Source: an uncultured Paenibacillaceae bacterium (lineage in GTDB: Bacteria > Bacillota > Bacilli > Paenibacillales > K13). From it: a DNA stretch of 64,000 bases. This document shows, one piece after another, positions 34,439-45,030 of the stretch. The position numbers were made by a program, and so were the translations under genes. Location of the stretch: assembly GCA_913056365.1 (NCBI GenBank), contig CAJXLT010000002.1, forward strand, positions 1-64,000, in the 5' to 3' direction. How positions within the stretch are numbered: the stretch's first letter is position 1; each line of letters starts with the position of its first letter. The notes under the pieces were generated by a model. That model did not search any database. It saw only the letters and a program-made list of their open reading frames with translations, and was not told the DNA's origin.

Positions 34439-35308
34439 CTACTTATCAGGAAACAAATGACCGATAAGCTTCTTCTCATGTTCATTGGCTTCCACTAGCG
34501 GCAAGCGCACAGTGCCAACCGGATAGCCCTTGAGTCCTAATGCGTATTTGACCGGTACTGGATTCGGGCATACGAACAGACCGTTGAAGATCGGCAGCAG
34601 CTCGCGGTGCAAGCGCCCTGCTTCTTCTGCATCCCCCTGCTCGAACGCATTGACCATGGCGCGGATTTCCTTGCCGATCAGATGGGAGGCTACACTGACG
34701 ACCCCATATCCGCCAACCGATAGGATAGGCATTGTCATCGAGTCATCACCGCTGTATATCCGGAAGCCATCTGCTGCATGACTCCGTATTTCGGCGATTT
34801 GGTCCAGATCGGTCGATTCCTTAACAGCGACAATATTCTCCACGAATGACAAGCGAATCGTCGTCTCCGGATTAATATTAACGCCAGTACGCTTCGGAAT
34901 ATTATACAGCATCACTGGCAGAACTGTGGATTCGGCAATGGATTGAAAATGCCGGTATAGCCCTTCCTGCGTCGGACGATTGTAGTACGGCGCAACCAGC
35001 AGCAGCCCATCTACACCTAGCTTCTCCGCTTCTTGGCTAAGATGGATCGAATGTGCTGTACTGTTACTGCCGGTTCCTGCCACTACCGTACAGCGCTTGT
35101 TGGCTTTCTCTACGACAAAAGCGAATAGCTGCAGCTTCTCTTCATCGGATAATGTCGGTGATTCGCCAGTCGTTCCGCATACTACTAATCCGTCCGTTCC
35201 TTGCTCCACAATAAGATATTCAATTAGCGCTGCCGTTAGTTCCCAATCGATTGCCCCGTCTGCATCGAACGGAGTAACCATCGCCGTAATTACTTTTCCA
35301 AAATCCAC
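34439..35308 (-). CDS. dapA: 4-hydroxy-tetrahydrodipicolinate synthase
   Basis: This 289-residue TIM-barrel aldolase condenses pyruvate with aspartate semialdehyde, the first step of the lysine/dipicolinate branch. The substrate loop VVCGTTGESPTLSDEE, the tyrosine in VMLYNIPKRTGVNI and the Schiff-base lysine in IVAVKESTDLDQ are present. GTG start with GGAGG nine bases upstream. It forms a cluster with dapG, asd and dpaBA, so its product feeds both peptidoglycan and spore dipicolinate. Confidence 0.96.
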   Translation of the reverse strand: MDFGKVITAMVTPFDADGAIDWELTAALIEYLIVEQGTDGLVVCGTTGESPTLSDEEKLQLFAFVVEKANKRCTVVAGTGSNSTAHSIHLSQEAEKLGVDGLLLVAPYYNRPTQEGLYRHFQSIAESTVLPVMLYNIPKRTGVNINPETTIRLSFVENIVAVKESTDLDQIAEIRSHAADGFRIYSGDDSMTMPILSVGGYGVVSVASHLIGKEIRAMVNAFEQGDAEEAGRLHRELLPIFNGLFVCPNPVPVKYALGLKGYPVGTVRLPLVEANEHEKKLIGHLFPDK

Positions 35309-35332
35309 AATGAACGTCCTCCTTCACAACCT

Positions 35333-36556
35333 TCAGCCTGCCAGATGGAGTTGAAATTGATCATGTAAGGCTCGTACAGAAGCCTCCATATGTCCACCCT
35401 GTACGAGCACCCAAATCGTCGTGTGTGAATCCGCTGATTGTAAGATCGGGATATCACTCGACGTCAATGCTTCTACAATACGCGCCATTACGCCCGGCAC
35501 GCCCGCCATGCCGCCGCCGATGATCGAAACCTTAGCACAGCCTCGTACGAGGCGGGCTGGATAGCCAAGCGTATCCAGAACCTGCAAGGCACGGTCTGCC
35601 TCCTTGTCGAACACGGTGTATACAACGCCAGAAGGATTCACATTAATGAAATCTATACTAATCTGATGCTTCGCCATCGCCTTGAAGACAGCAAGCTGCA
35701 GATCATATTGTCCATCCGGTGCGGCAATTTGGATTTGCGTTATATTCGGTACGTTCGCGATGCCCGTGATCGTCCGATCGCTAACATGTCCCGTGCCCGC
35801 ATCGGCGACATTAGGAATGGTGACAAGTGTGCCCGGCGCATCGGAGAATGTCGAGCGAACACGTACCGGAATTCTTCCATGCATCGCGATTTCTACAGCT
35901 CGCGGATGAATCACCTTTGCGCCGTTCTGAGCCATGTGACATATTTCATTATACGACACTCGCTCCAACGGTACCGCATTGTTCACAATTCGAGGATCAG
36001 CGGTCAAGATACCGTTCACGTCTGTGAAGATATCGACACGTTCGGCTTGCAATGCGACGCCTAATGTAGTTGCAGTCGTATCGCTGCCCCCTCTGCCGAG
36101 CGTCGTAATGTCACCGGATATTGTGCGTCCTTGAAATCCTGTTACGATCACAACTTGCCCTTCCTCTAACAATGCGCGAATGCGCTCAGGCTCCATTGCA
36201 GTAATGTGCGCATTGCCGTGAGCCGCGTTCGTAATGATTCCGGCTTGGCCGCCGGTCAGCACAGCAGCATCGATACCATCGCAACGCATAACACTGCACA
36301 ACGTAGCAGCCGAAATCAGCTCCCCGCAATGCAGCAGCAGGTCCATCTCTCGATTCGGCAGGTCACCGCCATTATCTCGTATCCACTGCAGCAACGTATC
36401 CGTAGCATACGGGTCGCCGCTCCGACCCATAGCGGATACGACAACGACTACACTGTATTGCTGTGCTAGCGCACGCTTCACCTGTCGGACGGCATGTTCC
36501 CTAGCCTCTGTATTGGACAAAGATGTGCCGCCAAACTTCTGAACAAGAATACGCAT
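35333..36556 (-). CDS. dapG: Aspartate kinase I
   Basis: This 407-residue aspartokinase is the first enzyme of the aspartate family pathway. The N-terminal kinase motif QKFGGTSLSN and TLGRGGSDTTA are followed by two ACT domains in the C-terminal third (about residues 255-400) for feedback control. The B. subtilis enzyme in this position, DapG, is the meso-diaminopimelate-sensitive isozyme. ATG 36556 follows GGGGAG. It lies 24 bases before dapA. Confidence 0.95.
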   Translation of the reverse strand: MRILVQKFGGTSLSNTEAREHAVRQVKRALAQQYSVVVVVSAMGRSGDPYATDTLLQWIRDNGGDLPNREMDLLLHCGELISAATLCSVMRCDGIDAAVLTGGQAGIITNAAHGNAHITAMEPERIRALLEEGQVVIVTGFQGRTISGDITTLGRGGSDTTATTLGVALQAERVDIFTDVNGILTADPRIVNNAVPLERVSYNEICHMAQNGAKVIHPRAVEIAMHGRIPVRVRSTFSDAPGTLVTIPNVADAGTGHVSDRTITGIANVPNITQIQIAAPDGQYDLQLAVFKAMAKHQISIDFINVNPSGVVYTVFDKEADRALQVLDTLGYPARLVRGCAKVSIIGGGMAGVPGVMARIVEALTSSDIPILQSADSHTTIWVLVQGGHMEASVRALHDQFQLHLAG

Positions 36557-36614
36557 GATATACTCCCCACTCATTATATTCTAGAGTGCAGGCGCAATGC
36601 GTGTCCGTTCAAGC

Positions 36615-37661
36615 TCAGGCTTTGTCTTGTTCAATGGCAATATATTCTGCGATTTGCACCGCGTTCCAAGCTGCGCCCTTCAGCAGATTGTCGGAGACAA
36701 CCCACATATTCAATGCGCGCGGATGATTCAGATCCTTGCGCATACGACCTACGAACACGTCCAGCTTGCCCGCAGCATCCGTTGCCAACGGGTACACTTG
36801 ATTCGCAGAATCGTCCTGCAGCACAATCCCAGGTGCATCCGACAATAATTGTTTCGCTTCCGCTAGTTCGAAATCCTTCTTGAACTCGACATAAATCGAT
36901 TCCGAGTGTCCATAGATGACCGGAATCCGAACACATGTCGCCGTCACTTCGATCGATTCGTCATCCATAATTTTCTTCGTCTCGCGAATCATCTTCATCT
37001 CTTCCAGAGTAAAGCCATTATCCTGAAATTTGTCAATCTGCGGAACAGCATTGAATGCAATCTGATGCTTCACTGGCAATGATCCTACCGGCAGAATATC
37101 CGGATTCGGCTCGTTGCCGTCCAACACTTCGCGCGACTGGCGCAATGTCTCATCAATAGCCTTCGCTCCTGCACCAGACACCGCCTGATACGTTGACACA
37201 ATAATACGAGCGATGCCATAGCGGTCATGCAACGGTTTCAAGGCAGCTACCATCTGGATCGTTGAGCAGTTCGGATTAGCGATAATCCCCTTATGCTCGT
37301 TGATCTTGTCCATATTCACTTCCGGCACCACCAGTGGTGTATCCGGGTCCATACGGTAAGCATTCGTGTTATCAATACAGATTGCACCGCGTTCTACAGC
37401 AGCTGGCGCCAATGCTCGGCTCACATCTCCACCTGCACTGAACAACGCAATTTCCACGCCTTCGAAGCTTTCTGGAGTTGCTTCTTCCACAGTCAGCTCC
37501 TGTCCCTTGAACATGACTTTCTTACCTGCTGAACGTGCGGAAGACAGCAACTTCAACGATTGGATGGGGAAATCACGTTCTTCCAAGAGCTTAAGAATTT
37601 GCTCTCCTACGGCGCCTGTTGCTCCTACAATTGCTACTTCAAACTGCTTCTGATTCGTCAT
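36615..37661 (-). CDS. asd: Aspartate-semialdehyde dehydrogenase
   Basis: A 348-residue NADPH-dependent enzyme reducing aspartyl phosphate to aspartate semialdehyde. The Rossmann motif VAIVGATGAVGEQIL and the catalytic cysteine in ANPNCSTIQMV (near residue 130) are clear. The frame is open 150 bases upstream, but ATG 37661 has the ribosome region AGGAGAGGGG and gives the family length. It lies between dpaB and dapG. Confidence 0.96.
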   Translation of the reverse strand: MTNQKQFEVAIVGATGAVGEQILKLLEERDFPIQSLKLLSSARSAGKKVMFKGQELTVEEATPESFEGVEIALFSAGGDVSRALAPAAVERGAICIDNTNAYRMDPDTPLVVPEVNMDKINEHKGIIANPNCSTIQMVAALKPLHDRYGIARIIVSTYQAVSGAGAKAIDETLRQSREVLDGNEPNPDILPVGSLPVKHQIAFNAVPQIDKFQDNGFTLEEMKMIRETKKIMDDESIEVTATCVRIPVIYGHSESIYVEFKKDFELAEAKQLLSDAPGIVLQDDSANQVYPLATDAAGKLDVFVGRMRKDLNHPRALNMWVVSDNLLKGAAWNAVQIAEYIAIEQDKA

Positions 37662-37731
37662 ATCTTCGCGTCCCCTCTCCTCTTCATCATTCCTAGTTCG
37701 TATTGTATCCGAGACTATACAGCAGCTCCGG

Positions 37732-38337
37732 TTATGGGGTAGACATATAGCGGAACTTCTCACACAGCATAGGCTGCAGCTGCTTGCCCTGATATGCGGC
37801 TTCACATGCATCTAACGCAAGCTCCATGCGCGACACAAGCGAGTTCGGCTTCACTTCAGGCGCATCTTGCCCGAACGGCACGAAATAAATATGCTTCGTA
37901 TTCATTAGTTTTGCAAGATTGGATGCATTCATGCCTAATGCATCGTTCGTAGAGATAGCTAGCACAAGCGGCCGCTGATTACGCAGCTGCGCCTTGGCCG
38001 CCATCAGTACCGGACTGTCCGTCATGGCGTTAGCCAGCTTGCTCGTCGTGTTACCCGTGCATGGAGCAATTAACATAATATCCAGCTTCTTCGATGGTCC
38101 TAACGGTTCCGCATCTACAATTGAAGAAATGATATCATTCCCCGTCGTTTCTTTCAACTGTTTTTGCCAATCCTCCGACTTGCCGAAGCGGGTATCCGTC
38201 TGCATCACAGTATGCGAAGCGATCGGAATTACATTTGCCCCCGTATCAGCAAACTGCTTCATAATTGGCATGATTTCCGGTAACGTGCAATGGGAACCTG
38301 TCAAGGCAAATCCGATCGTAATACCCTTCCAATTCAT
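37732..38337 (-). CDS. dpaB: Dipicolinate synthase subunit B
   Basis: This 201-residue flavoprotein-fold subunit (spoVFB) has a start ITIGFALTGSHCTL, followed by MLIAPCTGNTTSKLAN, the flavin-type phosphate loop. With DpaA it converts dihydrodipicolinate to dipicolinic acid in the mother cell; the product is stored in the spore core with calcium. Its ATG overlaps the dpaA stop by four bases. The order dpaA-dpaB-asd-dapG-dapA is the same as in B. subtilis. Confidence 0.95.
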   Translation of the reverse strand: MNWKGITIGFALTGSHCTLPEIMPIMKQFADTGANVIPIASHTVMQTDTRFGKSEDWQKQLKETTGNDIISSIVDAEPLGPSKKLDIMLIAPCTGNTTSKLANAMTDSPVLMAAKAQLRNQRPLVLAISTNDALGMNASNLAKLMNTKHIYFVPFGQDAPEVKPNSLVSRMELALDACEAAYQGKQLQPMLCEKFRYMSTP

Positions 38338-39233
38338 TCCTCATCCCCCCGTTTCGTGAAGTCCTCCATAATGAGTCGGGATGCGCAGCTCGCAATGATA
38401 CGTCCGGCCGTCTTCGGCGCAACGATACCCGGCAAACCCGGGGCGAGCATGGCTTTGATCCCCCTTCTCTCGGCATAGCGGAAGTCTGTTCCGCCTGGCT
38501 TGGAGGCCAAATCGATAATGAAGGCATGATGAGGTAAATTGGCTATGACTTGCGCTGTGACTATCATAGATGGAATCGTATTAAAAAGCAAGTCAACCTG
38601 CTTCGCCTCCTCGCTCACCATCTGCGTATAGAACGGCTCGAATCCCATTTCTGTTGCTCTTGCGAAATGGTCCTCCCGCCTAACACCTACCTTCACTTTT
38701 GCGCCTAGCCCGTGCAGGGATCGTGCCATCGTGATACCTGTTCTGCCGAACCCAAGCACCATAGCACAGGAGCCATGAATCGTGAAATCCGTATTTTGAA
38801 TCGCAATCATCAGTGCGCCTTCAGCTGTAGGAATCGAATTGTATATGGCTACATCATCTCGTTCTAGAAGTTCAACCAGACGTACTTGGTGATCTTGGCA
38901 CAGCTGCCGAAGCTTCGGCTTGGCGATGCCTGTATAGATCACGGCTTGCGCATGAATGCTTAGAAAATACTTTTCTTCCAATTGAACAGGTTCTGCGGCA
39001 AACACAGATTCGACCTTGCCATCGTCGTCCATCCCGACTACCGGTAATAATATCGCATCCGCTTCATGCAGCAGCGATTCAGACAGCTCCGCTTTACGTA
39101 CGCCACCGTATTGGTTGTGCAAATTATCGAATCCGACCAATGTCACACTTGCATCCAACTCAGCTAGCTTGTGAATCACCTCCAGCTGCCTGGCATCACC
39201 GCCAATCATTACGGCGTTCAGTCCTGTCAGCAT
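38334..39233 (-). CDS. dpaA: Dipicolinate synthase subunit A
   Basis: A 299-residue NAD(P)-binding subunit (spoVFA). The Rossmann motif VLGFGRTGITMARSL lies near the middle, after an N-terminal domain starting LTGLNAVMIGGDARQLEVI. It acts with DpaB in dipicolinate formation. ATG 39233 matches the Bacillus start (MLTGL) but is 14 bases from AAAGGAG; an in-frame GTG at 39248 touches that motif. A sigma-K type promoter lies just upstream. Confidence 0.93.
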   Translation of the reverse strand: MLTGLNAVMIGGDARQLEVIHKLAELDASVTLVGFDNLHNQYGGVRKAELSESLLHEADAILLPVVGMDDDGKVESVFAAEPVQLEEKYFLSIHAQAVIYTGIAKPKLRQLCQDHQVRLVELLERDDVAIYNSIPTAEGALMIAIQNTDFTIHGSCAMVLGFGRTGITMARSLHGLGAKVKVGVRREDHFARATEMGFEPFYTQMVSEEAKQVDLLFNTIPSMIVTAQVIANLPHHAFIIDLASKPGGTDFRYAERRGIKAMLAPGLPGIVAPKTAGRIIASCASRLIMEDFTKRGDEE

Positions 39234-39273
39234 AACGGATCGGTTCACTCCTTTCTACCCCTGTTCCATATCC

Positions 39274-39302
39274 CATCCTATGCATACGCCCATATGGTGG
39301 TG
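39274..39302 (-). promoter_or_regulatory. Sigma-K type promoter of dpaA-dpaB
   Basis: CACC (39302-39299) and CATAGGATG (39282-39274) on the minus strand with a 16-base spacer; the sigma-K consensus is mACm, 16 bases, CATAnnnTA. One mismatch in the -10. Sigma-K control of dipicolinate synthase is established in B. subtilis. Confidence 0.65.
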
Positions 39303-39405
39303 ACTGCTCCCTAGGTGATAACAGCCCCTATCTATAGCTATGCGGACAGTGATTGTGCGGGGAGTACGGTTACACCGATATAACTGTCACTTGCCCCTTT
39401 ACTTC

Positions 39406-39689
39406 GTTATCCCCTTCGCTCAGCCTCAATTACTTCTTGGTACCGTGCGTGCTGTTACGAACTCATCTCGATTTGACTTGCTACGCAATGCCCACTACTG
39501 CTAACCTCACCGAAAAATGCATTACGCAGCACCACCACCTCGTTATTCCACTCACTCAGCATTCAGCAGCTGATTCATCTGTACAGACATTAAAGATCGA
39601 CAGCCGCTTGCTGACTTGCCATCAACATTCTATGCGAATCTGAGGGAAGGGGATAGTGTCTGAGTGGAAGCTGAGGGAAGGGGATAGTG
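39406..39689. repeat. Short repeats in the dpaA-dut gap
   Basis: CTGAGGGAAGGGGATAGTG occurs at 39640-39658 and 39671-39689, 31 bases apart, and an inverted near copy (TTATCCCCTTCGCTCAG) at about 39408-39424. Apart from these, the sigma-K promoter (39274-39302) and the dut terminator (39757-39780), nothing I can name is in the roughly 580-base gap. Confidence 0.55.
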
Positions 39690-39756
39690 AACAAAAGGAC
39701 TCAGAGTTAGTTACAGAGACATGTCGGAGCTTCAGCAGACAGTGGATTGCAGCAAC

Positions 39757-39780
39757 AAAAAAACGCCAGAATCGGCGTTT
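39757..39780 (-). terminator. Terminator after dut
   Basis: AAACGCC/GGCGTTT stem followed by T7 on the minus strand, just before the repeat-bearing gap. Confidence 0.85.
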
Positions 39781-39814
39781 CAAAACATAATTGACTATGT
39801 TGTTCTCGTGCGAA

Positions 39815-40273
39815 TTAACCACGGCCGGTATGGCCGAAGCCTCCAGTGCCGCGAACGGTGTCAGGCAGCTCATCCGTTTCTACGAATACGGTCTTCGGAA
39901 TATATTGGAATACCATCTGTGCAATGCGCTCGCCCCGTTCGATACGGAACGGTTCCTGGCCGAGGTTAATCAGAATCACCTTGATCTCGCCCCGATAATC
40001 CGCATCGATCGTACCCGGTGTATTCAAGCATGTGATCCCATGCTTAGCCGCAAGTCCGCTGCGCGGCCGAATCTGAGCTTCTAACTCGGCTGGCATAGCG
40101 ATTGCGACGCCCGTTGGGATCAAGGCGCGCTCACCTGGCGCTAGCTCCACGGGTTCCCCTACAGCAGCATACAAGTCATAGCCGCTTGCCAGCTCGGACA
40201 TCTTCCGCGGTGTCGGTACGTCTTCATTTCCCGGCAGCTTGTTGAGCAGAATCTGATAGGACAATACAATCAT
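39815..40273 (-). CDS. dut: Deoxyuridine 5'-triphosphate nucleotidohydrolase
   Basis: A trimeric dUTPase of about 152 residues that hydrolyses dUTP to dUMP, keeping uracil out of DNA. Motifs in order: ASGYDLYA (I), RPRSGLAAK (II), [13 protein letters not shown] (III), RIAQMV (IV) and [10 protein letters not shown] (V). GGAGG precedes ATG 40273 by one base, so a TTG nine bases later (40264) may be the true start. The start overlaps the mlpA 3' end. Confidence 0.92.
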   Translation of the reverse strand: MIVLSYQILLNKLPGNEDVPTPRKMSELASGYDLYAAVGEPVELAPGERALIPTGVAIAMPAELEAQIRPRSGLAAKHGITCLNTPGTIDADYRGEIKVILINLGQEPFRIERGERIAQMVFQYIPKTVFVETDELPDTVRGTGGFGHTGRG

Positions 40274-41516
40274 TCCTCCAATCCGCAATATCGTGATCCG
40301 ATTCGCCTACCATAGAGAGCGCGCTCGGATGATTAAGTATTCGGCCAGCCAACTGCTGAACGCCTTCCATCGTTACAGCTTCAATCCGTTGAATCATATC
40401 ATCCAGACTTGGATGTTCACCAGTCACCAGCTCATTCTTCCCGAGACGGTTCATCCGACTAGCTGTACTTTCCAAACTTAAGATTAAGCTTCCCTTGAGC
40501 TGTTCCTTGCCTTTGCTCAATTCGCTATCTGTAAGACCGCTATCACGCATATTACTTAGAATGTCCAAGGTCAAGTCCAATACTTTCTTCGTCTGCTTCG
40601 GCGCTGTTCCTATGTAGATCGTCAGTAATCCGCTGTCCGTATGAGCAGAATGGTAAGAGTATACCGAATAGGCCATACCGCGATTCTCCCGGATTTCCTG
40701 GAACAATCGTGAGCTCATTCCTCCGCCAAGCGCATTGTTCAACAGCACCATCGCATACAAATCACGATCACGATGCGAGCAGCCAGGGAACGATAAGCAT
40801 ATATGATTCTGTTCAGTCTTCTTCTGATGGAAGATGGTATCCCCCAGAAATTCGGGACTGTCCAATGGAGCATGTGACCCAGGCAATGGAATACGGCCAA
40901 AGTGCTGCTCCAACAACTCCTCTGCTCCGTCGATGAGATGTCCCGCTACACTGATAACAATCTCATCAGCGACATAGTAATCTTCTAGATACCTTCGAAG
41001 ATCCTCTGCTGCGAATCGTTCCAAATTGTCCTGTGTGCCCAGTATCGGATAGCCTAGCGCGTGTGTGCCATATGCAGCCTTAGCGACCAAGTCATGTACG
41101 AGATCATCCGGTGTGTCTTCATACATCGCAATTTCCTCATAGATAACGTTCTTCTCCTTGTCCATCTCGACATCTGCATATAAGGAACGGTAGAACATGT
41201 CGGCAAGCACTTCAACCGCCATAGGAAGGTGCTCGTCCAGTACTTTCGCGTAGTAGCATGTATATTCCTTGGCTGTAAAGGCATTGACATTACCGCCGAT
41301 CCCGTCGAATATCTCTGCAATTTCTCTGGCAGAATACTTCTCTGTACCCTTGAACAGCATATGTTCGATAAAATGGGAAATACCGTTCGTCTCCGGTTGT
41401 TCGTTCCTAGAGCCTGTCTTCACCCAAATCCCGAAGGAGACGGAACGAAAGGAAGTAAGCGGTTCCGCCACTACCCGAATCCCGTTAGACAATCGATAAC
41501 GCTTCAATATATACAT
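40224..41516 (-). CDS. mlpA: M16 zinc peptidase MlpA (YmxG)
   Basis: A 430-residue mitochondrial-processing-peptidase-like enzyme with zinc motif [10 protein letters not shown] and the distal Glu in [14 protein letters not shown]. In B. subtilis MlpA has been linked to control of extracellular protease genes. ATG 41516 and a TTG at 41507 both follow GAGGGGG; the TTG has better spacing and gives the Bacillus-like start KRYRLSNG. It overlaps dut by 50 bases. Confidence 0.92.
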   Translation of the reverse strand: MYILKRYRLSNGIRVVAEPLTSFRSVSFGIWVKTGSRNEQPETNGISHFIEHMLFKGTEKYSAREIAEIFDGIGGNVNAFTAKEYTCYYAKVLDEHLPMAVEVLADMFYRSLYADVEMDKEKNVIYEEIAMYEDTPDDLVHDLVAKAAYGTHALGYPILGTQDNLERFAAEDLRRYLEDYYVADEIVISVAGHLIDGAEELLEQHFGRIPLPGSHAPLDSPEFLGDTIFHQKKTEQNHICLSFPGCSHRDRDLYAMVLLNNALGGGMSSRLFQEIRENRGMAYSVYSYHSAHTDSGLLTIYIGTAPKQTKKVLDLTLDILSNMRDSGLTDSELSKGKEQLKGSLILSLESTASRMNRLGKNELVTGEHPSLDDMIQRIEAVTMEGVQQLAGRILNHPSALSMVGESDHDIADWRNDCIVLSDSAQQAAGK

Positions 41517-41629
41517 CCCCCTCACTCGAGTTGGCAATAGCCGTCTCGCAAACCTAATTATGAATTCTATCAGAAGTCGAAACAACACTCAACAAATTGT
41601 GACAGCCATACAAGGCTTCCCCTCGTCAT

Positions 41630-42643
41630 TTACTGCTTCGGTATTCGCTCGCTTGACAGCAGATCACTAACTGTGCCAAGCATTAAGCTTTGGCTATGGA
41701 CTTCCTTAATTAACTGATCCAACGCTTGACTGGATGACAATGTCGGGTGCATGAGAATCATAGCTCCCGGTTCTATACGCGATGCAATTTTGCGAACGAT
41801 GGATGATGGCGTCGGGTTTTTCCAATCAACAGTATCGATTGTCCACAATACAGTGACCAATCCATATTCAGCTGCGATATCTACAGTTTGTTGGTTATAA
41901 TCACCAGAAGGCGGGGCGAACAGCTTGTTCTTGACACCTAATCGGGCGAGCAATGCTTCTGTTTTTTGAATTTGCGCTGCTGCTTGCTGCCTGCTTAACT
42001 GACTCATATTCGGATGTGAATATGCATGATTGCTCACTTCATGGCCTTCTTCTATTATTTGCTTAGCTAATTGTTCATTGTTCTCCAGCCAGCTTCCATC
42101 AAGGAAGAAGGTTGCAGCTGCGTTATGCTTACGCAATGTTTCGAGCATGACCGGCACATATTCGTTACCCCAAGCAACGTTGATCATAAAAGCAGCCATT
42201 GGCTTGCGCGGATTGCCTTTGTATACCGGATGAGCACCTAAATCTTGAAGCTGAACAACAGGCTCGACTTCCGTGTAGACCCATTCGATATCGTCTCCTG
42301 TTGCTTTTGTCAGTTTGAACGTCTGTTCCACATCTACTTGTATACCATTGTAACCGGGAATTGCCTTCCATACCGGATCAAGCTTGGCATTAACCGCTGA
42401 TTCGTTCTGTGCTTCAGCCTGCTGCATGATTCGTTGCAGAAGCTCACGATCGTCCGCATTCATCGTGCCGCTTGCGTAGAGTTCCTCGGTATCCATTGGA
42501 TAATGTTGATAGTAAGCATACCGATTTACCGGTTCATGCTGCTGTACCGATTGAATATACGCATTGATAGGTCCAGACCAGGTCAAAATGCCCGCAAGTA
42601 TGACGAAACAAGCGACCATTATCCAGTCCTTTGCGTGTCCCAT
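41630..42643 (-). CDS. ylxY: Polysaccharide deacetylase-like protein YlxY, degenerate active site
   Basis: This 337-residue protein has an N-terminal signal anchor (WIMVACFVILAGILTW) and a NodB-fold C-terminal half. The second metal motif is present (NHAYSHPNM), as is APPSGDYN, but the first motif, usually TFDDG, reads INVAWGN, so the catalytic Asp pair is absent. The family position between pnp and mlpA is conserved in Bacillus (ylxY). Enzyme activity is therefore doubtful; a wall-binding or sporulation role is possible. Confidence 0.88.
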   Translation of the reverse strand: MGHAKDWIMVACFVILAGILTWSGPINAYIQSVQQHEPVNRYAYYQHYPMDTEELYASGTMNADDRELLQRIMQQAEAQNESAVNAKLDPVWKAIPGYNGIQVDVEQTFKLTKATGDDIEWVYTEVEPVVQLQDLGAHPVYKGNPRKPMAAFMINVAWGNEYVPVMLETLRKHNAAATFFLDGSWLENNEQLAKQIIEEGHEVSNHAYSHPNMSQLSRQQAAAQIQKTEALLARLGVKNKLFAPPSGDYNQQTVDIAAEYGLVTVLWTIDTVDWKNPTPSSIVRKIASRIEPGAMILMHPTLSSSQALDQLIKEVHSQSLMLGTVSDLLSSERIPKQ

Positions 42644-42750
42644 CCCGCATCACATCCTTCTACTTACCAGGTTTGTCCTTAATCTATGCATAGGATTTCC
42701 TCAATATGTCTCAGCTGCAGCAGGACAAGCGATCCTATCTCGAACCATAC

Positions 42751-42784
42751 AAAAAAAGAGTCAGATCTCACTCTGGCTCTTTTG
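42751..42784 (-). terminator. Terminator after pnp
   Basis: AGAGCCAGA/TCTGACTCT imperfect stem followed by T7 on the minus strand. Confidence 0.75.
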
Positions 42785-42823
42785 CTTCGTGCTTGTGTAG
42801 TTGTTCTGTTGCAGCCTTACGGA

Positions 42824-44926
42824 CTAGCTTCTTGCCGGAACTTCCGCTTGCAATATAGCTTTGCGCGACAAGTTGACTCGGCCTTGCTGGTCAATTTCCG
42901 TAACTTTAACCGTTATCGTATCACCGATCTTCACGACATCTTCCACCTTGGCAACACGTTCGGTCGACAGCTGCGAAATATGGACCAATCCGTCCTTGCC
43001 TGGCAAAATTTCTACGAATGCCCCGAACTTCTCAATACGCTTGACTGTGCCAAGGTATGTCTCGCCTACGACGACTTCCTTCACCAAGCTCTCGATAATG
43101 TCCTTCGCTTTGCCGTTCATTTCACTATTAGCTGATGCGATGTACACGCGTCCATCCTGTTCAATGTCAATCTTGACACCGGTCTCGTCAATAATTTTGT
43201 TAATGATCTTGCCGCCAGCCCCAATGACATCACGGATTTTGTCCGGATTAATCTGCATCGTCAATATCTTCGGCGCATATTGGGACAATTCGGTGCGTGG
43301 CTTGTCAATTCTCTCGATCATCTTGCCTAGAATGAACATTCTGCCTGCACGGGCTTGCTCCAGTGCTTCCGTCAAAACTTGGCGGTCGATGCCGTCAATT
43401 TTGATATCCATCTGAATGGCGGTCACACCTTGAGCTGTACCTGCAACCTTGAAGTCCATATCACCGAGATGATCTTCCATGCCTTGAATATCAGTCAATA
43501 CCGCAACATGCTCGTCATTCTTGACCAGACCCATTGCAATACCAGCAACCGGAGCTTTGATTGGCACACCTGCATCCATCATCGCCAATGTGCTCGCACA
43601 AATGCTGGCCTGTGATGTCGAACCGTTCGATTCAAGCACTTCTGATACAAGGCGAATCGTGTACGGGAATTCTGCTTCGCTCGGGATGACCTTCTCTAGC
43701 GCCCGCTCGCCTAATGCGCCGTGTCCGATTTCGCGTCGTCCCGGCGGACGGAGCGGTCTTGCTTCGCCAACACTGAACGGCGGGAAGTTGTAATGATGCA
43801 TGAAGCGCTTCTCTTCCTCCAGTGAAATGCCGTCGAGAATTTGCACATCGCCCAATGCGCCTAATGTACATATGCTGAGTGCCTGGGTTTGTCCGCGTGT
43901 GAACAGCCCAGAGCCATGTGTACGGGGTAGCTGCGATATGTCGCATTCAATCGGACGAATTTCGTCCAATGCCCGTCCATCAGGACGAATCTTATCATGG
44001 GTAATGAGTCTGCGCACTTCTTCCTTCACGATAAGATACAGCATTTCCTTAACATCACTAAGCAACTCCGGAGTCTCTGCATATACTTCAGTAAAATGGT
44101 CGAGCGTCTCCTTGTTAATCGCGTCGATAGCATCCTGACGTTCATGCTTCTCATGGATGCTTACCGCTTGCTTCAAGCGATCCCCTGCATATGTAAGCAC
44201 AGCCTGTTCGACAGACTCATCGACCTTATGCAGCTTCACTTCCATCTTCGGCTTGCCCGCGAGATTCACGAACTCTTCCTGAGTCGCGACGATCTTCTTA
44301 ATCTCCTCATGACCGAACATGATCGCTTCCAGTATCGTTGCTTCTGATACTTCGTCTGCTTCAGCCTCGACCATCATAATGGCATCTTTCGTACCGGCAA
44401 CTACGAGGAAGATGTCACTCTTCTCCTTCTGATCCACGGTTGGATTCGCAATGAATTGTCCGTCGATTCTGCCTACAATGACGCCGCCGATCGGGCCGTC
44501 GAACGGTACGTCGGAAATACTAAGTGCAGCGGAAGTACCTATCATCGCTGTAATTTCCGGTGAGCAGTCTTGATCCACGCTCATGACGAGATTGACGATC
44601 TGCACATCGTTACGGAAGCCATCCGGAAATAAGGGACGAATCGGACGGTCTGTCAGGCGACTGGCAAGAATAGCCTTCTCACTCGGACGACCTTCTCGCT
44701 TGATGAACCCGCCCGGAATTTTGCCAACCGCATAGAGACGCTCCTCATAATTGACGGTCAACGGAAAAAAATCCAAATCCTTCGGTTCGCTGGAGGCGGT
44801 AACGGTACACAACACGACAGTATCCCCGTACCGAACCTTCACTGCGGCATTCGCCTGCTTAGCCAAGCGCCCTGTTTCCATGGTTAGCTTGCGGCCAGCC
44901 AGCATCATTTCTACTGTTTGAAGCAT
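42824..44926 (-). CDS. pnp: Polyribonucleotide nucleotidyltransferase
   Basis: A 700-residue PNPase that degrades RNA 3'-5' by phosphorolysis. Two RNase PH-like domains (the second with [18 protein letters not shown] and [12 protein letters not shown], bearing the metal-binding Asp) are followed by KH ([13 protein letters not shown]) and S1 ([18 protein letters not shown]) domains. ATG 44926 has GGAGG six bases upstream. It lies downstream of rpsO behind a structured intergenic region. Confidence 0.97.
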   Translation of the reverse strand: MLQTVEMMLAGRKLTMETGRLAKQANAAVKVRYGDTVVLCTVTASSEPKDLDFFPLTVNYEERLYAVGKIPGGFIKREGRPSEKAILASRLTDRPIRPLFPDGFRNDVQIVNLVMSVDQDCSPEITAMIGTSAALSISDVPFDGPIGGVIVGRIDGQFIANPTVDQKEKSDIFLVVAGTKDAIMMVEAEADEVSEATILEAIMFGHEEIKKIVATQEEFVNLAGKPKMEVKLHKVDESVEQAVLTYAGDRLKQAVSIHEKHERQDAIDAINKETLDHFTEVYAETPELLSDVKEMLYLIVKEEVRRLITHDKIRPDGRALDEIRPIECDISQLPRTHGSGLFTRGQTQALSICTLGALGDVQILDGISLEEEKRFMHHYNFPPFSVGEARPLRPPGRREIGHGALGERALEKVIPSEAEFPYTIRLVSEVLESNGSTSQASICASTLAMMDAGVPIKAPVAGIAMGLVKNDEHVAVLTDIQGMEDHLGDMDFKVAGTAQGVTAIQMDIKIDGIDRQVLTEALEQARAGRMFILGKMIERIDKPRTELSQYAPKILTMQINPDKIRDVIGAGGKIINKIIDETGVKIDIEQDGRVYIASANSEMNGKAKDIIESLVKEVVVGETYLGTVKRIEKFGAFVEILPGKDGLVHISQLSTERVAKVEDVVKIGDTITVKVTEIDQQGRVNLSRKAILQAEVPARS

Positions 44927-45030
44927 ATTGTTCCTCCTGTTCTTCCTGCTTAGGCAATGAATAGCCCTCTATTTCCATTCTGCATAATAACCAGTATTTC
45001 CTTCTCTAAAGGAAAAAATGACCCCTATGG

